From assembly GCA_022844225.1 (NCBI GenBank), contig JALHMC010000008.1, forward strand, positions 1 through 64,000: a DNA stretch of 64,000 bases, in the 5' to 3' direction. This stretch comes from Hyphomicrobiaceae bacterium. Lineage in GTDB: Bacteria; Pseudomonadota; Alphaproteobacteria; Rhizobiales; Hyphomicrobiaceae. The position numbers and the translations under genes were made by a program. The notes beneath the pieces are model-generated. The model made no database searches and had not been told where the DNA came from. It was given only the letters and a program-made list of their open reading frames with translations. Of the stretch, positions 36,298-45,389 are shown in pieces; the stretch's first letter is position 1; the number at the start of each line of letters is the position of its first letter.

Positions 36298-37143
36298 TCA
36301 GCCGGCGCTCCGACCGAAGGCGCCAACGCTCCCCTGAATGGCCGTGATGAAATCACCCATCCTGAGGCGCCGCCTCATGACGAGATAGCCGCCCACGGCG
36401 AACTTGCGGACATATTCTAGAAAGAGCATGGGGCTGCGCAAAGCATACCGGCTGGCCACCAGCATGTTGCCACCGAAATACTTGGTCACGCTCTCGAGGT
36501 CGGGTTCGCGATGGCCGACCATGTCCAAGTCGACGTAAACCGTCTGCGCCGACTGGAAGAAGGCGCGCAACGCATAGTCAGTATCTTCCCCCGACACATT
36601 CGGGGTTCCGAGCCCAAGGGACGGATCGAAATCACCGATCGCGATCACGGCATCACCGCGCAGGAAGATACTATTCGACGTCGAGCGGCGGAGCACGTCC
36701 GTGGAAGTAGCCGGCCGCATCTTTTCGCGATGCCATGTCGGCGACGGTGTGAGCGACACACGCGTGATCAGCAGCCCAAGATCAGTCGACCGCTCGAACT
36801 CAGCGACCAGCTCGGACAAAAATCCGGGCGTATACCAGCAATCGTCATCGGGAAAACCGACCAGTGTATTTGGCTGCAGCAGACCGCTTTCTCGAGCATG
36901 CGCGAGCATCACATTGCGCGCTGCCGAAAGCGAGACGCGATCCGCGATGGCGAGAACAGTAGCTGGGTACGGGATTGCGGCGGCAGTCGCCACCCGCTGC
37001 TGTTCGGTGCTCCTTTGCAGCAACATGATGTGATGGACCGTGCTGCCACGAGGCACGCTGTCGGCGACTGAAGCAATCATGCGAGCAAAATCGGCTTTTC
37101 GATCCGACCGCATGTCAGTCGTGGTCATCAACAGCAAATGCAT
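36298..37143 (-). CDS. GT-A type glycosyltransferase
   Basis: A 281-residue enzyme resembling family 2 glycosyltransferases. The nucleotide-sugar and metal site is FPDDDCWYTPGFLSELVAEF (about residues 84-103). The acceptor-side SGEDTDYALRAF, with its conserved acidic residues, lies near 197. The N-terminal strand is less like the standard SVIIPTYN form (MHLLLMTTTD). The ATG at 37143 leaves 46 bases from the export gene upstream; the much longer frame would overlap that gene and is rejected. It would add one sugar to the exopolysaccharide repeat. Confidence 0.82.
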   Translation of the reverse strand: MHLLLMTTTDMRSDRKADFARMIASVADSVPRGSTVHHIMLLQRSTEQQRVATAAAIPYPATVLAIADRVSLSAARNVMLAHARESGLLQPNTLVGFPDDDCWYTPGFLSELVAEFERSTDLGLLITRVSLTPSPTWHREKMRPATSTDVLRRSTSNSIFLRGDAVIAIGDFDPSLGLGTPNVSGEDTDYALRAFFQSAQTVYVDLDMVGHREPDLESVTKYFGGNMLVASRYALRSPMLFLEYVRKFAVGGYLVMRRRLRMGDFITAIQGSVGAFGRSAG

Positions 37144-37189
37144 GCCAAGCTCACTTCTTGTCTGTACTGATCGTTGGACCCCGAGCGCC

Positions 37190-38749
37190 TTATTGACGAA
37201 CCGGCGGCACCAGGCTCTGGCGGGTCGTCGGCACAGGAAGCGGACCGGGTGCCGCGACGCGTGATGGCACCGCATCTCCGATTTTTTCCGCACCGGGCGC
37301 CGTCGTCGCAGCAGAGCTGCGCCGCACCGCGTCGTCGACTTCCCGCTCGCTCTCGAGCGCGATCTCGACCGTGTCACCGGGAAACAGCGGCGTGTCCTCG
37401 CCTCCCACGATGGTCTTCTTGTTGTCGAGCAGCGAGCGATGGATAGAGATGTTGACCTTTCCGCCGCGGCCACGCACCAACCTCGATTTCAGGACACTGG
37501 TGTGCACGAGTTTTTCCGAATTGGCCGAGATCTTTGCCAGCAATCCATTGTAGATTGCAGACTGGTCCTGCCGATCGGTCAGCAGCTTCGTGCGCCAGGT
37601 ATTGTACAAGCGCTCCAGACTGCGGCGAGCTTCCGCGAGATCGCGTTCCGCCTGATCGAACTGCACCCGCGTCTGCAGCACGCGCGTCGAGTTGGTCAAC
37701 TGGATGCGCCGGATTTCCATGAGCCTCATCAACGGCAGATTACCGCGCCGCTGAGCGTCCTTCATCTGCTCGAGTTCCTGCTGGTCGACCTCCGACCCCT
37801 GGATCTCCGTATTCAGCTGCTTTTTCAGCGTATCGACTTTGGCGACGTTCAACTCGATCAAGCCGCGGATGTGCTCGATCTCCTTGCCGTGATCCGCCAG
37901 GTTGCGCCGGAGCGTTTCAGCCTCGGTCTTGACGATCTCCTGGAGATAAACGCGGTCGAGAGGAACGTCGGACACGATGTCCGGGTCGAGTTCGGTTTTG
38001 CCTTCGAGCTCGGTTTCGATGCGCTTGAGCTTGACGCGAGCACGCGCTGCGTCCGTCCACAGCACCTCGTGCTGTCCCTTGAGATCAGCCGACTCGGTGA
38101 ACGGATTGACGAGGCGATACCTCATGATGTCGAAGCCGCCGCCAAGCGCGATGGCTTGGCGTGCCGTCATCCCGGGACGATACGGCAACTCACCGGGCTT
38201 GCCGACGTCGCCCAGGATGTAGATAGGCCGATACTCCGCGATGGTGACCAGCACATCGTCCGGAGCCAATGCGACATAGCCTTCGCGACCATCAGGAAAG
38301 CGCTGCAGAAGCGGACGTTGGGCAGCAAGACCTTTGATTACTTCCTGTGCGCCCGACAGCGGCATTCCGACGACGCGAACCCGGCCTGTCAGCGGCAGCG
38401 ACACCTCGCCATCGAGTTCGATCATGGCCTTCTGTCGCAAATCCGCGAAGCCGCGGACGGAAATTTCCAGTACGTCGCCATAGTTGAGACGATACTCTGC
38501 GGGGTCTGTCCTCTCCAATGGGCTAGGTCGCGCGACCTGCTGCCGCTGAAGATCTGCGCGCGGAACATCGCCTGAAGACGGGACCTGGGCCTCAGCGGCT
38601 GTTGCCGCAATCGACCAACCGGCAACGCAGAGGGCTAACAGGGATGGGCGTACCAACGCACAGACTCCACGCACGATTGAGCGTTTTGCACCGGAGTCGG
38701 AGTGAACGAATGCCACGTTCCGACAGGCTCCAACCGACAGGCTCTTCAT
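37190..38749 (-). CDS. polysaccharide export protein (Wza/ExoF-like)
   Basis: A 519-residue secreted protein for polysaccharide export. A signal peptide covers about the first 45 residues (LLALCVAGWSIAATAAEA). A Poly_export domain (YRLNYGDVLEISVRGFADL) and a SLBB-like segment (PIYILGDVGKPGELPYRPGMTARQAIALGGG) follow. A long helical coiled-coil part spans about 230-400, and a C-terminal Pro-rich tail ends the protein. This combination resembles rhizobial ExoF. There is no lipobox. The ATG at 38749 is preferred over one 30 bases upstream. It heads the minus-strand run export-GT-chain length. Confidence 0.87.
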   Translation of the reverse strand: MKSLSVGACRNVAFVHSDSGAKRSIVRGVCALVRPSLLALCVAGWSIAATAAEAQVPSSGDVPRADLQRQQVARPSPLERTDPAEYRLNYGDVLEISVRGFADLRQKAMIELDGEVSLPLTGRVRVVGMPLSGAQEVIKGLAAQRPLLQRFPDGREGYVALAPDDVLVTIAEYRPIYILGDVGKPGELPYRPGMTARQAIALGGGFDIMRYRLVNPFTESADLKGQHEVLWTDAARARVKLKRIETELEGKTELDPDIVSDVPLDRVYLQEIVKTEAETLRRNLADHGKEIEHIRGLIELNVAKVDTLKKQLNTEIQGSEVDQQELEQMKDAQRRGNLPLMRLMEIRRIQLTNSTRVLQTRVQFDQAERDLAEARRSLERLYNTWRTKLLTDRQDQSAIYNGLLAKISANSEKLVHTSVLKSRLVRGRGGKVNISIHRSLLDNKKTIVGGEDTPLFPGDTVEIALESEREVDDAVRRSSAATTAPGAEKIGDAVPSRVAAPGPLPVPTTRQSLVPPVRQ

Positions 38750-39461
38750 AAACGCTTCACACTTCTCTGGACAAGGCACCTTGATCCGCGATCAGGCTGT
38801 ATCCTTAATATCTTAAGCCGTCCGCGTCGCCCGAATTCTCCGACCACGTCATCATGTCTCAGGCCGTCGCAACGAGTACTAATTATCAGATCTGAACCTA
38901 TAGCAACACGTCCCGGTCTGCAGCGAATGCATGGAAGGGAAGGATAGGAAGCGCATCCAAAGTTGCGGACGTCCCATCGTCCTCGAAACGGCGCCGAGAG
39001 ATCCGTCCCAAAGCACAAGGTGCAGTAGTCCGAGCCATCCTCTTCTACCGCGTTGCAACATGGCACGAGAGGGCATTGGGCGCAACCCTGCAACCTCCAT
39101 CGTCGCATCATGTTGACCTCACAACTCTTTGAATATCGGGCCAGCGGATTTCTCCTCTATCGTTGGTTGTTAAACATGGAGATGACCCAGTCGAAGTCGG
39201 TTCTCCGGAAACGCTAGGTCATCGGGATGGTTGCATCGGAAGTCGGATTCGAGGGCTGGACTGGACACTACGTGTCAGTCGCCGACGCAGCCGTGGTTGC
39301 CGGCGGCAGCTGCGGTCGATCCAATCTGGAAAGCGAGTTAACCAACCGTTTATAATCGCGTCTTGTTTTTAGTCGTTCGATCGTGGCACATGGCCGGAGC
39401 CGGATGGGTCGTCGATCAACACTTCCCTGGTGGCACAATCGCATTTTTCGAGGGTAGCGTA
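38750..39461. other. long divergent control region of the exopolysaccharide locus
   Basis: A 712-base region between the export gene (-) and the priming sugar transferase (+), with lower GC than its neighbours and no convincing gene. It must hold promoters for both directions. A consensus TATAAT lies at 39351-39356. Similar stretches TTGGTTGTTAAAC (near 39163) and GTTAACCAACC (near 39337) are roughly inverted copies and could bind a regulator. Confidence 0.55.
39351..39356 (+). promoter_or_regulatory. -10 box candidate for the priming transferase
   Basis: A perfect TATAAT 105 bases before the chosen ATG at 39462. No clear -35 element sits 17 bases upstream, so the promoter call is weak. Confidence 0.35.
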
Positions 39462-40922
39462 ATGGCAGTGTCCCCGTTAGGACCCGGCCCCACACCGGAC
39501 GCAGTGGGATTGCAGTATCGCGATAACCGTTTTTCCCTCCCGAGCACCGCAGCCGGCCCGATTTTCGCCGTGGTGGAGCTTCTGGTTCTGAGCCTGGCCC
39601 CCTACCTCGGGTCGCTCATCTACCATGCGATCGCTGTCCCGAGTTACGATCCGCCCGACCAGCTGATGATCACCGTCGGCGTGGCCATGTCGGGGCTATA
39701 CCTCCTGCTTTCGCACTCTCGCGGCTCGTTCGATATCGACGAACTCCGGTCGGTGTCGGTGAGCAAGCCGGTCGTGCGCTGGTGTCTGGTGTTCATGTTC
39801 TTCGCTCTCGCATCGTTCTCCTTCAAGATCGGCGATATGTTCTCGCGCGGTGCCACCATGACGGGCTTCCTGATTGGCACTGCGGCGATCGTCGGCTTGC
39901 GATGGGCCGCACCATTCACCGTAGACATGGCTTTTCGGTATCGCCTTATCGAGGGCCGCCGGACAATCCTGCTCTCCGACGGCTCGCCGTTACCCATGTC
40001 GATTCCCGTGGGCGATTTGATGCGAACCGGATTCTCGGTGCAAGGGTGGTTCATACTGCCGTCCAACACCGTGCCCGACGCGTTGTCTCGCCTCGATCGG
40101 CTTAGCGCGGATGTGGTTCGGCTGGCGCGCGAACGGCGAGTGGAAGAAATCGTCCTGGTCGCCGACGCGTTCCGTGAGCCATTGATCGGCGATTTGATCG
40201 ATCGATTGCGGGTGCTGCCGCTGCGTATCCGTGTACTGCCGCGAACGCCTGAAACGGGAGCGCGGGACCATCAGGTGCTCCGTCAGCCTGTCACTTCGGC
40301 GCTGGTGGTTCAAACTCCACCGTTCACGCGCGCGGAGCGATTGGCCAAGCGTGCGCTAGACGTGACGGCGGCGTTGGGCTTGCTGCTGGTGTTGAGCCCG
40401 TTTCTCGTCGCAATCGCCATCATGATCCGCCTCGATAGTCGAGGACCGGTTCTGTTCCGCCAGACGCGAGTTGGCTACGGCGGTAGCCCGTTCATGATCT
40501 TTAAGTTCAGAAGCATGTACACCACCGACAACGGCCCTGTGGTCAAGCAAGCGGAACGGGGTGACGTCAGGATCACGCGCGTTGGAAGATTTCTGCGCGA
40601 GAAAAGCCTGGATGAGCTGCCCCAACTCATCAATGTCGTTCTGGGAGACATGTCGCTCGTTGGACCACGCCCCCATGCGGTTGCCCATGATCGCCATTAC
40701 GAGCCCCGGGTCGCAGGGTATGCGTGGCGGCATCACGCGCTTCCCGGCATCACCGGGTGGGCGCAGGTGATGGGCCATCGTGGCGAGACCCCGACGACAG
40801 CCAGCATGGAAGCGCGGGTTGCACACGATCTCTGGTACATCCGGAATTGGTCGTTCTGGCTCGACCTCAAGATCCTGCTGATGACCGTCCGGGCTGTGTT
40901 GAAGCCGACCAACGCTTACTGA
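39462..40922 (+). CDS. undecaprenyl-phosphate sugar phosphotransferase (exopolysaccharide priming enzyme)
   Basis: A 486-residue polyprenyl glycosylphosphotransferase that loads the first sugar-1-phosphate onto undecaprenyl phosphate. Hydrophobic segments cover about residues 30-160, a CoA-binding-like domain lies in the middle, and a further membrane helix (LGLLLVLSPFLVAIAIMIRL) leads to the catalytic part. There, KFRSMYTTDNG, REKSLDELPQLINVVLGDMSLVGPRPH and RHHALPGITGWAQV are the family blocks. The ATG at 39462 follows GAGGG. Glucose or galactose is the likely first sugar. Confidence 0.92.
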   Translation: MAVSPLGPGPTPDAVGLQYRDNRFSLPSTAAGPIFAVVELLVLSLAPYLGSLIYHAIAVPSYDPPDQLMITVGVAMSGLYLLLSHSRGSFDIDELRSVSVSKPVVRWCLVFMFFALASFSFKIGDMFSRGATMTGFLIGTAAIVGLRWAAPFTVDMAFRYRLIEGRRTILLSDGSPLPMSIPVGDLMRTGFSVQGWFILPSNTVPDALSRLDRLSADVVRLARERRVEEIVLVADAFREPLIGDLIDRLRVLPLRIRVLPRTPETGARDHQVLRQPVTSALVVQTPPFTRAERLAKRALDVTAALGLLLVLSPFLVAIAIMIRLDSRGPVLFRQTRVGYGGSPFMIFKFRSMYTTDNGPVVKQAERGDVRITRVGRFLREKSLDELPQLINVVLGDMSLVGPRPHAVAHDRHYEPRVAGYAWRHHALPGITGWAQVMGHRGETPTTASMEARVAHDLWYIRNWSFWLDLKILLMTVRAVLKPTNAY

Positions 40923-41069
40923 TTAGCGCCGATAGCAGTTCGCTGACGCGGGCTGATTGTATGTGTCCCGTCGCTGCCGCAGACCCTACCAAGTAACTTT
41001 GTACGTTGATCCGTCTGGTCTTTCAGGCTTGGCCTCGATATTTTTCGACGCGTCAATCTGGAGGGTTCG

Positions 41070-42191
41070 ATGCGTAAGTCCGAGATCGCCACGTTGTCCA
41101 GGCGGCAACTGTTGATGCGGGGGCTGGCCGCAGGATCCTTCGCGACCGTCGCCCCCGCGCTCGGTAATGTTGGCGCGGCTTTGGCGCAGACGACAGCGAG
41201 ACGAGCGCCCCCCCTTGTCGGCGTCAACGTCGGCTACGGCATGAGTACCGCGAAGTCGCTCGCCGACATCGTGGCGTTCGAGAAGGTGATCGGCCGGCCG
41301 GTCGACTACATCTCGGAATTCGGTGCGCATGCGACCTGGAAGGAAGCGGTGACCTCGGCGGCGCATGCCCTGCGAATCTGGCGTAGCGTGGCCGTAGGCA
41401 GCCGCCGCCGGATGTTGTGGCATCAGCCGCTCACCATGACCGGGACGCCGCTGTCGGCAGTCGCATCCGGCACCCACGACGACAGCTTCTTGGCGATCGC
41501 TGTCAATATTCGCAATGCTGGGTTCTATGACGCGATCATCAATCTGGGCCGGGATATGACCGGCGAATGGACACCGTGGTCGGCGGCGGGCGAGAACAAG
41601 GCCGCCTATATTTCGGCGTACCGGCGTGTCGCCGCGATCTTCAAAAAGGTCTCTCCGTCGTTCAAGATTTGCTGGTCGCCGATGCGCAACCTTCAGGCGG
41701 TCGCTCCGGAGGACGTGTACCCGGGCGACGATCACGTCGATCTGGTCGGTATGTCAATTCACCTCATTTCCCCACCGCTCGGCCCCCACGTGCAATCATT
41801 CGTCGAGGCCACCGTAATCGGTCATGGCGCGAAGGCGGTCGAAGGAAAACAGCCTTACGGGCTCGCCTGGCTGGCCGAGTTCGCCACGGCACACCACAAG
41901 CCGATGATCATCCCGGAGTTGGCTATCGGCGTTGAGGTGCCCGTCGGTCAGGCAGCCGCAGCCACATTCGACGATGACCTCATCATCGCGACGCTGGCTG
42001 AATGGATCGATGGACATGACGTGATCCTTCACGTGTGGCGGGACGTGCCGCGCCAGGACTCCTACGGACTGCACACGAGGATCTCGCGCGCCTCGATAGT
42101 GACCAACACCACTCCGGAAGATCCCGCTGACGAGCGTCCGCGTATGGCGATGGCCTACCGCAAGGCATGGGGCTCGCGGACTGACGGCTGA
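41070..42191 (+). CDS. Tat-exported glycoside-hydrolase-like protein (GH26-like)
   Basis: A 373-residue exported protein. The N-terminus has a twin-arginine signal (LSRRQLLMRGLAAGSFATVAP, residues 9-29) ending at about AALAQ. The mature part looks like a (beta/alpha)8 glycoside hydrolase: GVNVGYGMSTAKSLADIVAFEKVIG, RDMTGEWTPWSAAGENKAAYISAYRRV and IIPELAIGVEV. These fit GH26-type endoglycosidases found in exopolysaccharide clusters, with Glu residues in GEW and PEL as candidate catalytic acids. It probably trims or releases the polymer outside the membrane. The family call is by pattern only. Confidence 0.75.
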   Translation: MRKSEIATLSRRQLLMRGLAAGSFATVAPALGNVGAALAQTTARRAPPLVGVNVGYGMSTAKSLADIVAFEKVIGRPVDYISEFGAHATWKEAVTSAAHALRIWRSVAVGSRRRMLWHQPLTMTGTPLSAVASGTHDDSFLAIAVNIRNAGFYDAIINLGRDMTGEWTPWSAAGENKAAYISAYRRVAAIFKKVSPSFKICWSPMRNLQAVAPEDVYPGDDHVDLVGMSIHLISPPLGPHVQSFVEATVIGHGAKAVEGKQPYGLAWLAEFATAHHKPMIIPELAIGVEVPVGQAAAATFDDDLIIATLAEWIDGHDVILHVWRDVPRQDSYGLHTRISRASIVTNTTPEDPADERPRMAMAYRKAWGSRTDG

Positions 42192-42564
42192 CGAGCGAGG
42201 CGGAACACACGCGCCGCTCGCGAGTAGCGTCTAAATTCGATTGCAGGGGGCACTTCACCGACTTGACGACGCGAAGGGCATGAGGGATCAGGACGCTAGA
42301 GCTTGACGCTCCCCAGAGTGAGGTACATCGGAGGCGGGAAGCAGATGCCCCCGACATCAAAGGACGGGTCTCCGCCTTGATTGCAAGGTGAACGCTTCCG
42401 ATGGGGAAGTCGATCGGATGCGGTGCGCATACGGCCGTGGCAAATAATCTGCATTAATACTATCGGCACTGGTCGCATTGATGGCGACATTGTTAAGCTG
42501 ATAGGGATGCTACCTTATCGACCGGGTTGTCGTCAGCGGTGTGGGCCGTCTACCGGAGTAACCT
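42192..42564. other. 373-base gap upstream of the flippase gene
   Basis: I see no convincing gene. The distal part is AT-rich (around 42440-42500, with AATAATCTGCATTAATA) and probably carries the promoter of the flippase. GGAG just before 42565 is its ribosome-binding site. Confidence 0.55.
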
Positions 42565-43851
42565 ATGAAGTCCGCCCTGGGCATGGGAATCGGGTTTGCA
42601 CTCGAAGCCCTCATGCCCCTCGTTCGGCTGATCGTTCTCGCCCGTCTGCTACCGCAGGACGAGTTCGGCATTGCCGTGACCGTTCTGGTGACGCTCGGCA
42701 TCGTCGAGATGTGCACCGACATGGGTCTCGTGCAATCAGCTGTGCGAGGCTCGGACACGGTGCCGAACAAGCCTTTCATGGGGACACTTCACAGCCTAGC
42801 GCTGATGCGGTCGGTCGTGATGGCTTTGCTTGCCCTCAGCGCGATCTCGATCCAGCGCGTGACGCTGGGTGGCAGCATCGGCCTCGATATGATCGTGATC
42901 GGCATGTCGGTCATGATGATGCGGGCATTCGACAACCTGCATCTCAAGAAGCTGACGCGCGAGTATAATTTCTGGCGCGAGGCGACCATGATCGGCGGCG
43001 CGCAGGTCGTTTGGACCGTCGTTACGATCGGTTCGGCGTTGCTGTTTCCCAGCGCCGCAAGCCTTTTGCACGGCATGTTGGCGGCAGCGGTTTGGGTTGT
43101 CGCCTTCTCCAACGCCATGGCGCCCGACCGCTGGCAGGCCTCATGGAACAGAGAGGCAGCCGTCGAGGCAGTCCGTTATGGCGCTCCACTCTCGCCGAAC
43201 GGCATCGCTTCGGCGGTCGTGGCCTCGGATCGGCTGATCGTCAGCAACTTCCTCGGCCCGCTTCAAGTCGCCGTCTATGGCGTCGCGATTGGCCTCGCCA
43301 CGTTGCCCCGTGCCATACTCTGGCGCTTTTCCGTGTCGGTGCTCGTACCGCACTTCGCCAATCTCGTCGCCGTTCCAGAGAAAGAGCGGAAATTCTACAA
43401 CCTTTGGCTCTTGTCGGTTTCGGCCGTCGCCAGCGTCTATGGACTAGCCCTAATCGCTCTCGGTCCTTGGGTCATTGGCCTGCTGTTCGGGCCCTCTTAC
43501 GTTCCGACGCAAACCCTCATGGCGCTGATCGCCATCAACGTATTCATCAAGTTCATGATGCTCGTTCCACTCCCCGCCTCCTATGCGCGCGGTCAGACGA
43601 GTGTCGTTTTCCTCGGCTCGCTCGTCTCGGCGATTGCAACGATGCCGGCAGCGCTGGCGCTGCTGTTCGGTATGCGCAGTCTCGAGACGTTCGTGTTGGC
43701 CCTCAACGTCTTTGAATGCATGGGCCTCGTCTGGTTCCTTTACCACACGACCCGGCTGCACGGACTGCGGCAGGGCATTGCACTTGGTGCGATCGCGGCT
43801 CCGTTGCTGGCGCTCGGCTCGCTGACCGCCGCGGCATGGGCGATGCACTGA
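42565..43851 (+). CDS. Wzx-type polysaccharide flippase
   Basis: A 428-residue inner-membrane protein of the MATE/MVF group with about 12 hydrophobic segments. It would flip the lipid-linked repeat unit to the periplasm. RLIVLARLLPQDEFGIAVTVLV (about residues 18-39) is the typical start, and RYGAPLSPNGIASAVVASDRLIVSNFLG covers the central repeat. The start codon follows GGAG. The matching polymerase (Wzy) is not in the window, so the pathway is incomplete here. Confidence 0.9.
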   Translation: MKSALGMGIGFALEALMPLVRLIVLARLLPQDEFGIAVTVLVTLGIVEMCTDMGLVQSAVRGSDTVPNKPFMGTLHSLALMRSVVMALLALSAISIQRVTLGGSIGLDMIVIGMSVMMMRAFDNLHLKKLTREYNFWREATMIGGAQVVWTVVTIGSALLFPSAASLLHGMLAAAVWVVAFSNAMAPDRWQASWNREAAVEAVRYGAPLSPNGIASAVVASDRLIVSNFLGPLQVAVYGVAIGLATLPRAILWRFSVSVLVPHFANLVAVPEKERKFYNLWLLSVSAVASVYGLALIALGPWVIGLLFGPSYVPTQTLMALIAINVFIKFMMLVPLPASYARGQTSVVFLGSLVSAIATMPAALALLFGMRSLETFVLALNVFECMGLVWFLYHTTRLHGLRQGIALGAIAAPLLALGSLTAAAWAMH

Positions 43852-43944
43852 TCGCTTGCGATGAGCGCTTAACGCTCCGCACCAAAATGCCAGCCGGAAT
43901 CGGCCTGGGGCATCGCGAACCACAGCAATTCTAGTGTAATAGAC

Positions 43945-44030
43945 GGCATGCGTATCACTACGGGTCAGCGGGCAGGCGTCACTTTGCTGGGGACGTATGC
44001 TCGTTCGAATCCACCCGCCGTGACCCATCA
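43945..44030 (+). other. tRNA-like degenerate sequence with a long stem
   Basis: GCATGCGT (43946-43953) pairs with ACGTATGC (43993-44000) with one G-U. The interval holds CACTACGGGTCAG, close to the anticodon arm of tRNA-Arg(ACG), and TCGTTCGAATCC follows, like a T-arm. The T-stem and acceptor do not pair, so this is not a working tRNA. It may be a tRNA remnant or a chance structure. Confidence 0.3.
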
Positions 44031-44069
44031 TGCGGCAAGGCGTCTTTAGACGTTGGTAGGAGCAATTGA

Positions 44070-45377
44070 ATGCTGTCTTTCGATCGGGACATGGCGCGGC
44101 GTGCGGCGACCGGAAAACCGCTTCAGATCGCCATGACCGGCGCTGGCTTCATGGGCCGCGGTATTGCCCTGCAGATGGTCAAGAAGATGCCGGGCCTGAG
44201 ACTGGCCGTCATCTGCAACCGAACCCTCGCCCGTGCCTTCGAGTGCTATGAGTATGCGGGCGTCCCTCGCAGCAGCATCGTCGAGGTCTCGACCATAGGG
44301 CAACTCGAGGACGCCATCCGTAAGGGCAAGTATGCCGTCACGAGCGACTGGAAGGTGGCTTCAACGTCGCCGTCGCTCGATATGGTGCTCGAGGGCACAG
44401 GCCATGTTGAGCATGGCGCGCACATCTGCGTTGCAGCCATCGAGGCCGGAAAGCATCTCGTTCTGCTCAATGCCGAGGTCGACGCCACGGTCGGCCCCCT
44501 TCTGAAGGTCATGGCCGACAAGGCGGGCGTCCTCTACTCCGGCTGCGACGGCGACCAGCCGGCGGTGCAGATGAACCTCTACCGCTACGTCAAGGTGCTG
44601 GGTCTCGAGCCTCTGCTGTGCGGCAACATCAAGGGGATGCAGGACCGGTATCGGACTCCTGAGACACAGGCCAGCTTCGCTGCCCAATGGGGCATTCAGC
44701 CGGCCATGGTGACAAGCTTCGCGGATGGCACCAAGATCTCGTTCGAGCAGGCTCTCGTCGCCAACGCCACCGGCATGAAAGTCGCCCAGCGGGCGATGAT
44801 CGGCATCGAGCACAAAGGGCTGATCGACGAAGTCGTGGATCGCTACGACGTGGAGGAATTAAAACGCCACGGAGGTATCGTCGACTACGTAGTCGGTGCC
44901 AAGCCGGGTCCCGGCGTTTTCGTGCTCGCAGCGGCAACCGATCCGGGTCAGCACATCTATCTGGACTACGGCAAGCTCGGCAAAGGCCCGCTCTATGCCT
45001 TCTATACACCGCAGCACCTGATGGCGATCGAAGCGCCGTTGTCGCTCGCACGCATCGGTCTCCAGCAGGACGTCGTAATCGCTCCGCTGGCCGGTCCCGT
45101 GGTCGACGTGGTCGCCGTGGCGAAGCGAAATCTTCAGGCCGGCGAGACGATCGACGGTCTCGGCGGCTTCATGACCTATGGCGTGTGTGAGAATACGCCG
45201 ATCGTAGCGAAGGAGCGGCTTTTGCTGATGGGCCTCGCGGAAGGGTGCAGGCTGAAACGATCGGTTGCTAAGGACGCCGCTCTGACGATCGACGACATCG
45301 AGACACCACCAGAGAGTCTGGCGCGAAAATTGCGAGCCGAGCAGGATCTACTCTTCCCAGCCTCGTCCCAGCGCTGA
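44070..45377 (+). CDS. NAD(P)-binding oxidoreductase with C-terminal SAF domain
   Basis: A 435-residue protein. The N-terminal Rossmann fold has MTGAGFMGRGIALQMVKKMPGLRLAVICNRT (about residues 22-52), like homoserine dehydrogenase. The middle carries LNAEVDATVGPLL and SGCDGDQPAVQMNLYRY. The last third (about 330-420) has the SAF-type segment DVVAVAKRNLQAGETIDGLGG. The family occurs in sugar and polysaccharide loci, but its reaction is not established. It lies 12 bases before the epimerase gene and forms an operon with it and ugd, so it probably acts on a nucleotide sugar or sugar acid. Confidence 0.8.
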   Translation: MLSFDRDMARRAATGKPLQIAMTGAGFMGRGIALQMVKKMPGLRLAVICNRTLARAFECYEYAGVPRSSIVEVSTIGQLEDAIRKGKYAVTSDWKVASTSPSLDMVLEGTGHVEHGAHICVAAIEAGKHLVLLNAEVDATVGPLLKVMADKAGVLYSGCDGDQPAVQMNLYRYVKVLGLEPLLCGNIKGMQDRYRTPETQASFAAQWGIQPAMVTSFADGTKISFEQALVANATGMKVAQRAMIGIEHKGLIDEVVDRYDVEELKRHGGIVDYVVGAKPGPGVFVLAAATDPGQHIYLDYGKLGKGPLYAFYTPQHLMAIEAPLSLARIGLQQDVVIAPLAGPVVDVVAVAKRNLQAGETIDGLGGFMTYGVCENTPIVAKERLLLMGLAEGCRLKRSVAKDAALTIDDIETPPESLARKLRAEQDLLFPASSQR

Positions 45378-45389
45378 CAGGACCGAACG

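Noticed and set aside
38746..39111. A 121-residue Cys/Arg-rich frame upstream of the export gene
   Set aside because: No ribosome-binding site, no family-like pattern, and it overlaps the chosen export-protein start; the region looks regulatory.
43450..44031. A 193-residue minus-strand frame
   Set aside because: It lies mostly antisense to the flippase; its GGWIRTS-like start comes from the tRNA-like sequence, a known source of false proteins.
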